Positions 34,293 to 47,034 of a stretch of 64,000 nt of DNA are shown here, piece after piece; positions within the stretch are counted from its first letter, which is position 1; each line of letters opens with the position of its first letter. The DNA comes from Phorcus lineatus (taxonomy: Eukaryota; Mollusca; Gastropoda; Trochida; Trochidae): contig OV121093.1 in assembly GCA_921293015.1 (NCBI GenBank), positions 3,209,027-3,273,026 of the forward strand, in the 5' to 3' direction. The notes beneath the pieces were generated by a model. The model searched no databases. It had not been told where the DNA came from and worked only from the letters and a program-made list of their open reading frames with translations. The translations under genes were made by a program, and so were the position numbers.

Positions 34293-34555
34293 CACTGATT
34301 TCAATGGATTTATTTACACAAGAGTCACATGCACACCAGTATTTGCTCAATATCCAATGACTTTGTTGTAAACCAAGACGGAGGGTGTTACAAATGAAAA
34401 TGATTGGTGGATATAATGAAATTAATGTTCTCTTCAACCATTGGTCCACTGACAAATGTTGAAAAAAAATATAAAGGAAATTAAATCATTGTGTAAATCA
34501 TGAAAATTTCAAATTGTAAATTGAAAATAACAACAGTCAGAAATTAAAATCAGAC

Positions 34556-34995
34556 TTGAATTATGTCTTACATATCTTGTTTGCAAGGAGTGCAGAACAG
34601 CGCCTGAGAGGTCAACACAAGATCCTGACATATGCCTGTAACGCGCTGCATGGAACAGCTCCATGTTACCTCCAGGAGCTTATCACTCCATATCAACCAT
34701 CACGACCCCTTCACTCCCAAACAGCTTCACTCATCATGGTGCCTAAGACCAGAACACATGGTGACAAACGCTTTGACAAATTAGCATCAACCCTAATGGA
34801 AGCTACCATCAAAGACTCAGAATCCTACGTCTCATTCCAGAAGGGTGTCAAAACCTATCTTTATTAGAATGCCTATACTCATCAGCAGTGAACTCTGACC
34901 GTTTTGTGGAGTGCCTAAGAGTGGTTTTGAGCTCAGCTGTATAAAACGCTATAGAAATATTACATATTATTATAATGATTATAACTTTATTTTGT
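34556..34995 (+). mobile_element. 3' end of a non-LTR retrotransposon (L2/CR1/Rex-type), copy A
   Basis: The frame carries the characteristic C-terminal block ALHGTAPCYL...LITPYQPSRPL...TRTHGDKRFD...SFQKGVKTYLY, followed by 'gctgtataaaacgctataga' and an ATTATTAT-type tail. It is 5'-truncated, with no reverse transcriptase core present. The clade assignment is from motif memory. Confidence 0.7.
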
Positions 34996-36090
34996 TCAAT
35001 ACCTATTTTGATGTGTCCTTTTCAATGTTAATTTTATCAAAATTTGTGTCTAAACATCCCAAAACATCTTATGTTTCCCATTTTGCTTTTTTTTTACCAA
35101 TCATATTGATAATGTCACCAATGACATCACATGTCTGCAAAAAAGTTTTTCACAAATATTGTTAATGTCATGTAAACATGTAAGTTGCTAAGTTATGTGA
35201 TCCAACAGTGATAATGCTATTACATTCTCTATAACTTCACTGTCCCAATCTGACCAGTCATCCAACATTTCTCACTGAAAGAAAATTTATATATTATGAG
35301 CAATAATTTCGAGCTTTCATTTTAATATTAACAATATCATTACATTCAGTTCAAATTTGGCACATACCTATGAAATGTACTAATTCAATTTTGTGTTTTT
35401 GTAGTAAAATGTTATACAGATTCATGTTAGTTTGTTTCGGGAATATCATCACCATTGGTGGCACAACACGTTAAATAATACAACTATTCAAACACGTGAA
35501 AGGAGACATACAATTTTACATGTTCTATTATGCTTAGCAATATTGAAAGATATATTCAATCACTTAAATTAAAAAAAATATATCATCTCCTGGATAAATA
35601 ATAATGTATGCAATTCCAGTAGATATCTACAATGACAATAAGTTCAAAGGTCATGGGAAAATAAAACTTGGCACGACAGAACTCAATCAACCAATCATTA
35701 TTTTATTGAATTATTGGTAGTTGAATAAGTAGCATAGCTAGGTTGAATTTATTCTCAAACATGTTTTCGTTTTGATGGGAATTTATTTCAGCAATTTTCA
35801 TAACAAAAGAGAAACGACAAGAATCTAAATCTAAATGTCGAGGTGTACGGTATGAGCTTACATGTACCGCTTTACTCAAATATTTTGTAAGTCCTCAATT
35901 CGCAGTTATTCACAGTTCATGTTTTGAATTTCCCGCCGCACATTGCATTGTGGATAGGGAACATGGCCGTCTCAGTTCAGATGCAAGTTGAGGAAGTATT
36001 TTGGAGAGCCTCAATCGGCACATCAAGAGTAGCTTTGCTGGATAAAATGATATGAACTTGTTGACAAATGGTTAAACTAAGACTTTAAGG
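34996..36090. other. Non-coding part of duplication copy A
   Basis: AT-rich, no gene seen; matched by 49216-50310 in copy B. Confidence 0.5.
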
Positions 36091-36125
36091 TAGGTTTATG
36101 AACAGTCATTAACGTTTTATGTGAT

Positions 36126-36386
36126 TTTGAATCCATGCGAGCCAACGCAATAACAACTTTACCCTGGCCAGCAGTAAGCCCTGATCTGAACCCTCTGGAG
36201 CATGTGTGGGATCTTCTAAAGCGGCGAATCCAAGCTCGGAACCCTCCAGTACAGAATTTACATGAGTTAAGAGGCAGTTCTGCATGGATGATATTGACAC
36301 AAGAACAGATCCGACGTCTGACTGGAGGCATGAGACGTAGGGTGCAGTGTGTCATCCGTGTACGTGGCAGTCCTACCAGATACTGA
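36126..36386 (+). pseudogene. Tc1/mariner transposase C-terminal fragment, copy A
   Basis: The frame reads LPWPAVSPDLNPLEHVWDLL, then IQARNPPVQNLHEL and IRRLTGGMRRRVQ..IRVRG..TRY, which is the C-terminal end of a Tc1-type DDE transposase, including the catalytic Glu in LNPLEH. The N-terminal two thirds and both earlier Asp residues are missing, so it is a dead fragment. Copy B is at 50346-50606. Confidence 0.9.
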
Positions 36387-36919
36387 GTATTCTCATTGAA
36401 CATGTACACTAGGGTCTACAAAGAACATTTAGAGGTGACAATAACAACGCGAATGTGTTTTGTTTCACTTGCAGCTCCATACTTTTGTGGACATTGTTTC
36501 ATGGTGAAACCAGTGCCTGTGTAAACATGACGCCAGATGGCTCTAGTCCACCGGCCCAGAGGGGTCCCCATGCACCCCCCCCCATGGCAGACTGAAACTA
36601 ACTTTTTTTGAAGCCTTGACATGTCTATTATGCAAATTTGACTGGTAACAGTGTATAAACTGGGACGAAATGTGTCATTTTTACATATTTCCATGGGTAC
36701 CCCCCTCAGCCACTTATTCTCTGAAGCGTCACACCAAAAGGTGGATATCCCCATATCTTTGGTTCTAATTATCATAGAACCATATTCTTGGTATCTAAAT
36801 GTATGTTTATAAGGTCACTGAATCCATTGACAGACATTTCAGATAGCTACCATAGGTCATTTGTACGAAATTTTAGGTTTCCATTACAAAAACACATCAT
36901 TCATGACTTCGACCGGTCA

Positions 36920-37700
36920 CAATTCTATTTTCTCTTCTCTACAGTTAATGGATATCATTTTATTTTACATTATTTGCACTGATAGTAGAATTATGAGTAC
37001 CTGTTACCATTTTGTGTACCTATGTGTACTTATAACAAACAAATTAAGTGTCCAATTGCAAACCAAGGGACCTACCGTTAATCTAATATCATTGAAATAC
37101 ACCAACTCAGCCTTGGAAAAAAAATTTTTTTCCTCTCTATAGTTAATGTATATGATTTTATTTTACATTATTTGCACTGAGAATAGAATCTTGAGTACTT
37201 GTAACCCTTTTGTGTACTTATGTGTACTTATAACACATAAATTAAGTGTCCAAAAGTAAACCAAGGGACCTACCGTTAATCTACTATCATTGAAATACAC
37301 CAACTGAGCTTTGGAAAAACTATTTTCTCTTCTCTACAGTGAATGTATATCACTTTATTTTACATTATTTGCACTGAGAATAGAATATTGAGTACTTGTA
37401 ACCCTTTTGTGTACTTATGTGTACTTATAACACATAAATTAAGCGTCCAAAAGCAAACCAAGGGACCTACCGCTAACCTACTATCATTGAAATACACCAA
37501 CTCAGCCTTGGTAAAACACTATTTTCTCTTCTCTAAAGTTAATGTATATTATTTTATTTAACATTATTTGCACTTGCAACTCTTTTGTGTATTTGTGTAC
37601 TTATATCAACCAAGGTTAAATGTCCAAAAGCAAACTAAGGGGCCTACCATTAATCTACTATCATTGAAATACACCAAATCAGCCTTGGAAAAAACTCACA
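36920..37700. repeat. Tandem repeat in the left foldback arm, about 197-bp period, four copies
   Basis: Units begin at 'tctacagttaatg'-like text near 36940, 37141, 37338 and 37535, and include 'tttgtgtacttatgtgtact' and 'ccaagggacctaccg'. The mirror array is at about 39960-40745 in the right arm. Confidence 0.85.
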
Positions 37701-39959
37701 ATTTTGTATTTTGAATGTGCTGTTTTCATCTAAATCATTGGAGATTTAAAGGGTACAAAGAAGAAAGATAACACATATAGGTACTAATTCCGTCATTACA
37801 CACATCACAGGCATGTAGTACAGGAGTACATTCTTGCAAATTATTCATTTTCAATCTCTATATGCCTGTTTGATTCAGTTGCTTTTTGGACATCAACAAC
37901 TTATCAAAATTCTAGTTTTAAGAGAGAGCATCATCATCAATAACGTCACTATACACCACACATCTAAACAACGTTCATTATCATCCTCAAAGCTGTCACG
38001 TTGCGGGGCCTTGATGTCGACCAACTCTCTAGGAAGAGCGCACTGGCTCTAGCTTCCAATCCACAAGAGTCGAACTATGACTCTCATCAGCAACAAGAAC
38101 AACAGACATTTGAACAGAGATGTATTCCATAGAGCCTCCTGCTAATTGAAATGCATTGTATGATACTCTAGGCTTTTGATGGTATCATGACAGTGTCCAT
38201 GTTACATTGTTTGACTCATGTTCACAGCAATAGACATTCAGTTGCAGACAGCCAACTTTATCAATAGTTTTTGTCAGGTCCACCATAGACAGCAAAATAA
38301 ATCCTTATAGGTCTTTTATAAGTGATATGTACATAAGGAAGACAAACTTTATCTTAAAATTCACGTTCCTGAGTACATCATTACTCAATCCGGTTGGTTG
38401 TAGGATATATGAATTTTGGTACATTTAACCACAACAAGTAAACATTAAACAATAGTGAGGAAACCTAATTATCAAGATTAATCATATGAGAATGTAATAC
38501 AATATGGATTTCCAGTAAATGCACATTTGAAGGCACCTTGCTCACCTAACAAATCTGATGGCACAACCTAAGAGCCACTTGATCTGATCAGAAAAACTTT
38601 GAAAATAGCAAGTAAAAACACCTTGCAATGAGCCTAATCCGATGAGTCCAGCTTCAAGTGGGATAAGAATGTCTGAGAAACAACTTCCATCCATTTACTT
38701 GCCACGCATCCTTATATATGCTCATTCCACTCGGAATGTTCTTATGACTATGATATGGTTTTTGTATCTATCATTGTTATGCCATGTGATAGGACATGCC
38801 TTCATTGAAACTTCCAGATCAAATGTGGTTAGACTGAATGTTAAAACCTAGATTACTATAAAGCACCTTCTGTGTTGATTTGCTGAAGAAAGCACAACTT
38901 AACCACATGGATACATCATATATGTGTGATAGTAACTTTAGGCCTTTTGCGGATTGTCATGTAACCACTGCAGTTCTGTTGTCTAGAGATGCAGACATAT
39001 TTTGTTTGATATATCTATTGATAAAATTACAGCATTAAGTTGCTCATTTCTACGGTGACTTCAAAGTTTTCATTGTCAGATCAAGTCACTATAAGGTTGG
39101 GCCATCAGATTTGTTTGGTGAGCTAGGTGCCTTCATATGTGCATTTATTCAAAATCCATATCGTATTACATTCTCATATGATTAATCTCGATAATCAGGT
39201 TTCCTCACTATTGTTTAATGTTTACTTGTTGTGGTTAAATGTACCAAAATTCATATATCCTACAACCAACCGGATTGAGTAATGATGTACTCAGGAACGT
39301 GAATTTTAAGATAAAGTTTGTCTTCCTTATGTACATATCACTTATAAAAGACCTATAAGGATTTATTTTGCTGTCTATGGTGGACCTGACAAAAACTATT
39401 GATAAAGTTGGCTGTCTGCAACTGAATGTCTATTGCTGTGAACATGAGTCAAACAATGTAACATGGACACTGTCATGATACCATCAAAAGCCTAGAGTAT
39501 CATACCATGCATTTCAATTAGCAGGAGGCTCTATGGAATACATCTCTGTTCAAATGTCTGTTGTTCTTGTTGCTGATGAGAGACATAGTTCGACTCTTAT
39601 GGGTGGGAAGCTAGAGCCAGTGCGCTCTTCCTAGAGAGTTGGTCGACATCAAGGCCCCGCAACGTGACAGCTTTGAGGATGATAATGAACGTTGTTGTGG
39701 TGTGTGGTGTATGGTGATGTTATTGATGAAGATGCTCTCTCTTAAAACTAGGATTTTGATAAATTGCTGATGTCCAAAAAGCAGCTGATTCAAAGAGTCA
39801 TATGGAGATTAAAAATGAATAATTTGCAAGAATGTACTCCTGTACTACATGCCTGTGATGTGTGTAATGACGGAATTAGTACCTATGTGTTATCTTTCTT
39901 CTTTGAACCCATTAAATCCCCAATGATTTAGAAGTAAAACAGTCAAACAAAATACAAAA

Positions 39960-40760
39960 TTGTGAGTTTTTTCCAAGGCTGATTTGGTGTATTTCAATGA
40001 TAGTAGATTAGTGGTAGGCCCCTTAGTTTGCTTTTGGATACTTAACCTTGGTTGATATAAGTACACAAATACACAAAAGAGTTGCAAGTATCCATAATTC
40101 TACTCTAAGTGCAAATAATGTTAAATAAAATAATATACATTAACTTTAGAGAAGAGAAAATAGTGTTTTACCAAGGCTGAGTTGGTGTATTTCAATGATA
40201 GTAGATTAGCGGTAGGTCCCTTGGTTTGCTTTTGGACACTTAATTTATGTGTTATAAGTACACATAAGTACACAAAAGGGTTACAAGTACTAAATATTCT
40301 ATTCTCAGTGCAAATAATGTAAAATAAAGTGATAAACATTCACTGTAGAGAAGAGAAAATAGTTTTTTCCAAAGCTCAGTTGGTGTATTTCAATGATAGT
40401 AGATTAACGGTAGGTCCCTTGGTTTACTTTTGGACACTTAATTTATGTGTTATAAGTACACATAAGTACACAAAAGGGTTACAAGTACTCAAGATTCTAT
40501 TCTCAGTGCAAATAATGTAAAATAAAATCATATACATTAACTATAGAGAGGAAAAAAAAATTTTTTTCCAAGGCTGAGTTGGTGTATTTCAATGATAGTA
40601 GATTAACGGTAGGTCCCTTGGTTTGCAATTGGACACTTAATTTGTTTGTTATAAGTACACATAGGTACACAAAATGGTAACAGGTACTCATAATTCTACT
40701 ATCAGTGCAAATAATGTAAAATAAAATGATATCCATTAACTGTAGAGAAGAGAAAATAGA
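39960..40760. repeat. Tandem repeat in the right foldback arm (mirror of 36920-37700)
   Basis: The same four roughly 197-bp units in reverse complement and reverse order. Confidence 0.85.
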
Positions 40761-41141
40761 ATTGTGACCGGTCGAAGTCATGAATGATGAGTTTTTGTAA
40801 TGGAAACCTAAAATTTCGTACAAATGACCTATGGTAGCTATCTGAAATGTCTGTCAATGGATTCAGTGACCTTATAAACATACATTTAGATACCAAGAAT
40901 ATGGTTCTATGATAATTAGAACCAAAGATATGGGGATATCCACCTTTTGGTGTGACGCTTCAGTTAATAAGTGGCTGAGGGGGGTACCCATGGAAATATG
41001 TAAAAATGACACATTTCGTCCCAGTTTATACACTGTTACCAGTCAAATTTGCATAATAGACATGTCAAGGCTTCAAAAAAAGTTAGTTTCAGTCTGCCAT
41101 GGGGGGGGGGTGCATGGGGACCCCTCTGGGCCGGTGGACTA

Positions 41142-41580
41142 CTCTTCTTTCTGAGAAAAAAATAATCTCAGACTAATTTAAGGTAATAGCGGAGATTACT
41201 TGTTTCTGAAATTCAGCTACATGAAAATGTCAGGGGGTGCTTAACTTTTTTCTTTGTGTATATTTTATAATAAAGTGACAACAAATAGTTCCTGACAATT
41301 GTACTCATTGATTAATAATATTTTACTCTTCTCAGATAATAGAAATTTTAATTTTATTTTTTTCTTAGTAATATTCACAATGATATATCTGTTCTTGTTT
41401 TTTTAGTAATAAACGCCAATAAATTATTTCATATTTCATTGATTTTGGATTGTCGGAAAAGAGATGGTAAGATATAGTTTCAACAGGACTGACTTTTTAA
41501 TAATACCCAATCTTAAACAAAAGTAGTGAGTGAGTGAGTTTGGGTTTAACGTGCTTTGAACAATATTTCAGTTATTAAAC
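41142..41580. repeat. Segmental duplication, copy A, right part
   Basis: Matches 50761-51195. It contains a MITE terminus-like stretch (GGGGGTGCTTAACTTTTTTC at 41234) and ends in the start of a short repeat family (GAGTGAGTTTGGGTTTAACG). Homology stops exactly at the left end of the 41581-47598 transposon. Confidence 0.9.
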
Positions 41581-41980
41581 GGGTGGAATTCAAAATTGGT
41601 AGGAATTTCTGTCCGGTCCCCTCAGAAAAAAAGAATCTGAGCTTAAAATTATTTTCTTTACTTATAAGAAATATGTAGATGCCTCTCTATCAATGGATAT
41701 AGTTATTTAACAGTTTTGTCATTTTGAAATATATATTTAGCCTCATTTCATGGGCAAAATTAGCAGATTTTACTGCTAATTTTGCCTAATTTTGCCCGTC
41801 CTACGGTGGCGGTCAGGATGTTCATATTCACAAATAATGTAAAAAAAATTACAATCAAACAAATAAATTTATATTAGGCCTATAAGGAATGAACAAGCAT
41901 TTTCAAACTGCATTTAATTTGTTTCTTGATTAAAAATTTTTTTTTTTCTACACTTCATAATATGCTTGTCCTATGGTATT

Positions 41981-42771
41981 GTGTCCTGACCGTTACCAGT
42001 GTATGGAATTCATGCAATGATTACTCCTTGGACCTGGACAATAATTCTACTTCCTGTGTCTGCTTGAGCTACTTCCTGTCCATGTGATAGCAGATGACAG
42101 AGAGCTATTCTACACATTTTGAAGAAATTACACGCCATCAAGTAAGTAAAATTGTTGTGTGTCACCCTTAAATGTCCATACCGTTACCTATGTATTGTTG
42201 GCCAAATAAATATCTTTTATTTTTTCTTATTTTCGTAGAAATGTTGCAAAGAAATGTAGGAGATTGAAGGCATGTCCTTCAACATGTTTCAGGGACTATT
42301 CATTTTTTTATTTCAATTTTATGTAAGAATTGTCCTGACCGTTACTGTCCTGACCGTTACCATGATGTAAAGTAACGGTCAGGACAAAATTTGGTAATGG
42401 TCAGGACAAAATGGTATTATTTTGTGAAATTATTTCAGTTATTAATTAGTGTTTCTAATAAAATGTCAAATTTACAATAATTTCAAGAGTTGGAATGTTT
42501 TTTTGTCATCAAATTTTACTGTTCAAAGGAACTTGGATGTATTATTTAAAAACCACAATTTTTAGTAACGGTCAGGACAAAATTTGGTAACGGTCAGGAC
42601 AAAATGGTAGTATTTTGTGAAATTAATTAAGTTATTAATTAGTGTTTCTAATAAGATGTCAAATTTACAATTATTTCAAGAGTTGGAATGTTTTTTATCA
42701 TCAAATTATACAGTTCAAAGGAAGTTGGATGTAATATAAAGAAAACACAATTTTAAGTAACGGTCAGGACA
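41981..42771. repeat. Left subterminal array of GTAACGGTCAGGACA in both orientations
   Basis: Copies near 41983, 42331, 42346 (reverse), and 42371, 42393, 42564, 42587 and 42757 (forward); a degenerate one is near 41803. A roughly 190-bp block holding the forward pair is itself repeated (42371-42560 and 42564-42760). Such arrays are typical transposase-binding sites. Confidence 0.85.
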
Positions 42772-42967
42772 AATTTTGATTAAATTTCAATTTAGACAGA
42801 AAGTTTCAATGAAGGGATTGTGAATTTCTATTTACTGCTTTAAGGGATAAGAACAAACACAATTTTCTCACGTTAATGTTTTATTATCAGTATTTTTTAT
42901 TGTATAGTTGCCAAAGTTTGCATTATCATTGTACAATGAATACCTGACATTTTTGCTTTTGTTACAG

Positions 42968-45900
42968 AATGGCTCTAAGTGCTGCAGAAAAAATGCGACG
43001 TTACAGAATGAACCGGGACCGTGATCCACAAAAGAGAACTCAATATCTCGAAAAAGAAAAGTTAAGAAATTCAAGCAGAAGAGCGAACATCATTGACATG
43101 TCCAGGAGAGACAAGAAATCCCAAAGGTCTAAGTGGAGGGAAATAAAACGGAAGCAACGACAGAAGTTGAAAGATGTTGAACAGTTGATGACCCCACCCA
43201 TGTCTCCTAATGAAGATCAACCAATACCCGGACCATCAAGGCAGAGACAACAAGCCAGGAGAAGACGGAGAGAAGAAAGAAAAGCTTCTCAAAGAAAAGT
43301 AGAAGATCTTCAGAAAAAACTCACTGTTGAGTAAAAGCGAATAGAAATGTTGAGAAAAAGAATTCAGAGAAATAAAAATAAAACCATGACAGGTGAAGGA
43401 ACTCCCAGAACTAGGACGAATAGGACCATGAAATACTCTTCACTTAAGACCGTCAGAAAAACTTTGCTCTTTCATAATGTCCTAAGGGATCAACTCCGTA
43501 ATAGCTACAAGCAGTCTTCAAAGAAATATAAGAGATCTTTTTCACAGATATTAGCAGGAAAAGTACTGCAAAAATACAGAATGAGAACTCATGCCGAAAA
43601 TCCTTGAGAATTAAGACAAGAATAAATCTCAAAACCAGAACATGTCTCATAAGAAGAACCAAACAGAAAATACAAAATTTCTTTGAACGAGATGACAACA
43701 GTCGCATCACATCAGGAAAAAAAGAAACAAAGTAACTTTCAGGAAAGTTAGAAAACAGAAGAGACTTCTCACAGATAATGTAAGAAACCTATTCAGAAAA
43801 TTTCAGTCAGAGAATCCAAATTGCCATATGAGCTTGACCTCCTTTAGAAGAATGAAACCTTTTTGGATCCGGAAAGCAACAGAGTATGAAAGAGACACCT
43901 GCTTGTGCAAGATCCACGACAATTTTCGACTTGTAACTGAGAAATTGCACAGTCTTCATGTGCTGAATGACTCCAATCCAGACAACGTTGTCAAGAAAAC
44001 AGCATGTGACATCAACAATAAAACCTGCATGTATGGAGAATGTCAAAAATGCTGTGATTATGAATTGAATATCTCTGACAAAGATCAGAACCAGACAGTA
44101 TCTTGGCTACATTGGACGCATATGAGGGTAAAACGAGAAATAAAAAATTGTGGGGTGAAAGATGTCTTCATAACCACAAAGAAAGAAGAATCTGGATATC
44201 TAAGTGACCTCGTTCAAAGTTTCCAAGACCAGATTCCCAAATTCAAGAGACACTTCTACAACATGAAAACATGAAAAATCAATTTCTGCACTATAGAAAC
44301 ATTCATAGGGATTTAAATGATAAAGAGTGCATTCTGCATGTTGACTTTGCCGAAAACTATCAAGGGAAGTTAGACAGTGAAATCCAAGCTATGCACTTTG
44401 GTGCTTCCAAAACACAGATTACCTTACATACTGGAATCCTCTATACAAAGGACTGCCACAAGACCTTTTGTACAGTGTCAGATTCTTTGGAGCATGGTCC
44501 AGCAGCAATATGGGCCCATCTCCTTCCTGTTCTCAAAGACGTGAGAAAAGAGGCTCCCAGTATTGATACCATTCATTTCTACAGTGACGGACCAACATCA
44601 CAATACCGTCAAAAAGGAAATTTTTACCATTTTTCCTCTCTGCCTTTTACCTTGGGTTTCAAACATCTGGATTGGAACTATTTTGAATCCGGGCATGGTA
44701 AGGGGGCTCCCGATGGGATTGGTGGAGCACTGAAGAGAAGAGCAGATGACATTGTTAGATGTGGAACCTCAATTGCAGATGCTGCAACATTTGTATCAAA
44801 CTAGAAGAAGCCAAAACCAGTGTGAAATTGTTTCTCATCAATGAAAATGACATACAAGCTATTGAAAAGCTGAAGAAATTCTCAAGTCTTGATCCAGTTC
44901 CAGGAACCATGAGGATTCACCAGGTCATATCAGAGTCACCCCACACAATGTATTACAGAGATGTAAGCTGTTCGTGCACTCACATCTCCCCTTGCAAGAA
45001 TCATGAATGCAATAGGTTCATGTTTCCTGAGAAAAGATCAAGGGTAAAGTTGGAAACATCTGAAACATCCGGCAAGAAATCAAAACTTGAAGAGGAAACT
45101 GAAGAAAATGGCATGTCATCAAGGAGACAGTATTTTGAAAACATTCTTGAGGAATTATGTGATTGCTGTACCTATCAAGATCTTCAGAACAAATGCAAAT
45201 CTGTAGCTGAAAGGATGGAATACACAGTACAATGTGAACAACAGACTATTGTGAGCACAGGCCTAAAGGTGGACAGACAAGTCAAGCAAATATACCCAAA
45301 TGATGCACCAGTTCAGTTTTGTCCTGTAAAAGTTAGCGCTGATGGAAACTGTCTGCCACACACTGCCAGTGTGTTTGCTTTTGGTGATGAATTGTCACAT
45401 GAAGAAATGAGGGCAAGAATTGTTATCGAGCTGGTTAACAATGAAGATCTGTACTTGTCACAGAATCATTTGATAAAAGGCCTTTCACCAACAGTGAACG
45501 TTCCTGAAAGTCTTGCTGCAAATTACTGCCTATATTCAGAACATTACATTGCTGGGGTCCACATGACAACAACAGTCATTCACACTGTGTTCAGAGATGA
45601 GATAATGTCCATCAGAAAGTCCGGAACATACATGGGAATATGGCAGTTACATGCCCTTTCAAGTATCTTAGGTGTTAAGATCTTTTCAGTCTATCCACAT
45701 TTGGGAAACAAAGGTGTAAGAGAACACCTTCATCGGTTGATCCTTCCACAAACCAAATGTTCTAGAACAGACATCATTCAAATAATGTGGACAAGCACAC
45801 GAACACAGGAGCCGACACGTGAACACTGGTTACCAAACCACTTTGTTCCTGCCTTGCCGTACACCACACCTCCTGAGCCTGCCACCACTTCCACCACACC

Positions 45901-46402
45901 TCCTGAGCCTGCCACCACCCTAACCACACCTCATGTCTCAGAGCCTGCCAACACTTCCACCACACCTCCTGAGCCTGCCACCGCCTCAACCACACCTCCT
46001 GGGCCTGCCACCGCCTCAACCACGCCTCCTGAGCCCGCCACCTACGAGGCACTGAAGAGAGACTTGCCTATGCCAGAGACATTGTTGGACAAGTATGTCA
46101 TTGTTTCCTATGACGGCAATGCATATCCTGGAAGGGTTTTAGATTATGATGAACAAAATGAGGTTTATGTTGAATGTATGCACCACATCACACATGAAAG
46201 CAACTGCTTTTTCTGGCCCAGATTCAAAGATAGATGCTGGTATGATTATGACATCAGTGTCCTTGCGTGTATCCCAGAACCATCACCGATCAAGGGTAAG
46301 GAGAACTCCAGACACCGAGAGGTTGATCCCAAAATATGGAATATGGTTAAAAAACATATGCTTACAGCAAATGTACAAAATGAAACAGTGGACAACAATT
46401 GA
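42968..46402 (+). pseudogene. Broken transposase: basic N-terminus, DDE-type core candidate, OTU-like cysteine protease, Tudor-like domain
   Basis: Pieces: 42969-43334 and 43347-43607 (same frame, one TAA between), 43828-44274, 44271-44804, 44759-46402 (frame changes between). The N-terminus is Arg/Lys-rich and coiled, starting MALSAAEKMRRYR. The core has HVDFAENY (Asp 44343), FYSDGPTSQYR (Asp 44586) and YFESGHGKGAPDGIGG (Glu 44695), spaced like an RNase H-fold DDE catalytic triad. Then comes a Cys-rich patch, then an OTU/vertnin-like domain with DGNC (45341-45352) and NHFVPAL (His 45839), the Cys and His of the protease. A PEPATTSTTP linker repeat follows (about 45866-46045), then a Tudor/SH3-like reader (YDGNAYPGRV...FFWPRF). 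The OTU-Tudor part stays open for over 500 codons, while the DDE part has at least one stop and three frameshifts. OTU proteases remove ubiquitin; its role here is unknown. Confidence 0.75.
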
Positions 46403-47034
46403 GGAATATCATATTGTACCAAGAAGTGAACTTGAATGATTATGAGATTGTTTTTTCAAGTGATTCATTCCTCATAGATATTTGTACATTTGAAAAATGT
46501 GAGATGTGTTACTTTGACTTTTTCAATTTGTTTAATTTGATGAATTTGAAATCTACTGAATACTATTCAAAGCTTCAAGATTTCTGTAGTTGTAGTCTAT
46601 TCGACTGGACTGGAGATGTTTGTAAAACCATTGTATTTCAAAAATGTTTGTCTGTAAATGAAGGAAATGTATTACATAGAGACGGCTATAAAATTATTTA
46701 TGCTGATTACTCTTGTCTTTTGATACTGATAATAGTGAGTTTTCAATCAAAACAAAAGTGGTCGCTTTTCTCATACTTAAAAGCTATAGAATGTTATTTA
46801 AATACCAACAATTTATTTATAGTTTTGATATCTGAAATTCATAAGTCTGAACCGTAACTATAGTATTGGAGAAAAGATGTCATCAGTTGTTAAAGCTTAC
46901 CATTTCTACTTGTTTTTGCACTGTCTGCCAAAAATTAGGGTCAGTGGTTAATAATAGTGTTTGATCCCTTTCATGTTACAAATTTATTTGTTAAATTAGG
47001 TTGTTTATGGTTCATGTCAACCCGTTACCATTCC
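46403..47034. other. 3' flank of the transposase gene inside the transposon
   Basis: AT-rich; a 152-codon frame at 46399-46857 is Phe/Leu-rich with no motif and is probably chance. Confidence 0.4.

Larger units (their letters stand above)
34053..36540. repeat. Segmental duplication, copy A, left part
   Basis: This matches 48276-50760 at an offset of about 14.22 kb, with only scattered substitutions and short indels. It holds the 5' half of the family X gene, a LINE 3' end and a Tc1 fragment. Copy A continues at 41142-41580 after the foldback element. The left boundary is at GGTAGAAC inside the family X exon. Confidence 0.95.
36544..41141. mobile_element. 4.6-kb foldback-type transposon with about 2.1-kb inverted arms
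   Basis: The left end TAGTCCACCGGCCCAGAGG is the reverse complement of the right end. Homology continues inward for about 2.1 kb (36544 to about 38620 against about 39036 to 41141), around a spacer of roughly 415 bp. CTC flanks both ends (36541-36543, 41142-41144), and the paralogous empty site at 50761-50763 has a single CTC, so this is a clean insertion with a 3-bp duplication (4 bp if the first T is counted as target). The arms differ by scattered substitutions. No transposase is encoded, so it must be mobilised in trans. A G/C tract near each end encodes nothing. Confidence 0.93.

Noticed and set aside
34159-34455. 98-codon minus-strand frame before the family X gene (also 48382-48678)
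   Set aside because: It covers the CCAAT/TATA promoter region and 5' leader in another frame, and its conservation between copies is only due to the recent duplication.
36416-36775. 119-codon minus-strand frame and its mirror at 40909-41154
   Set aside because: It lies across the foldback element's terminus and G-tract; the mirrored copy exists only because of the inverted arms, and one end reads through the insertion junction.
46399-46857. 152-codon frame after the OTU-Tudor gene
   Set aside because: No recognisable motif and hydrophobic low-complexity composition; it lies in the transposon's 3' region.
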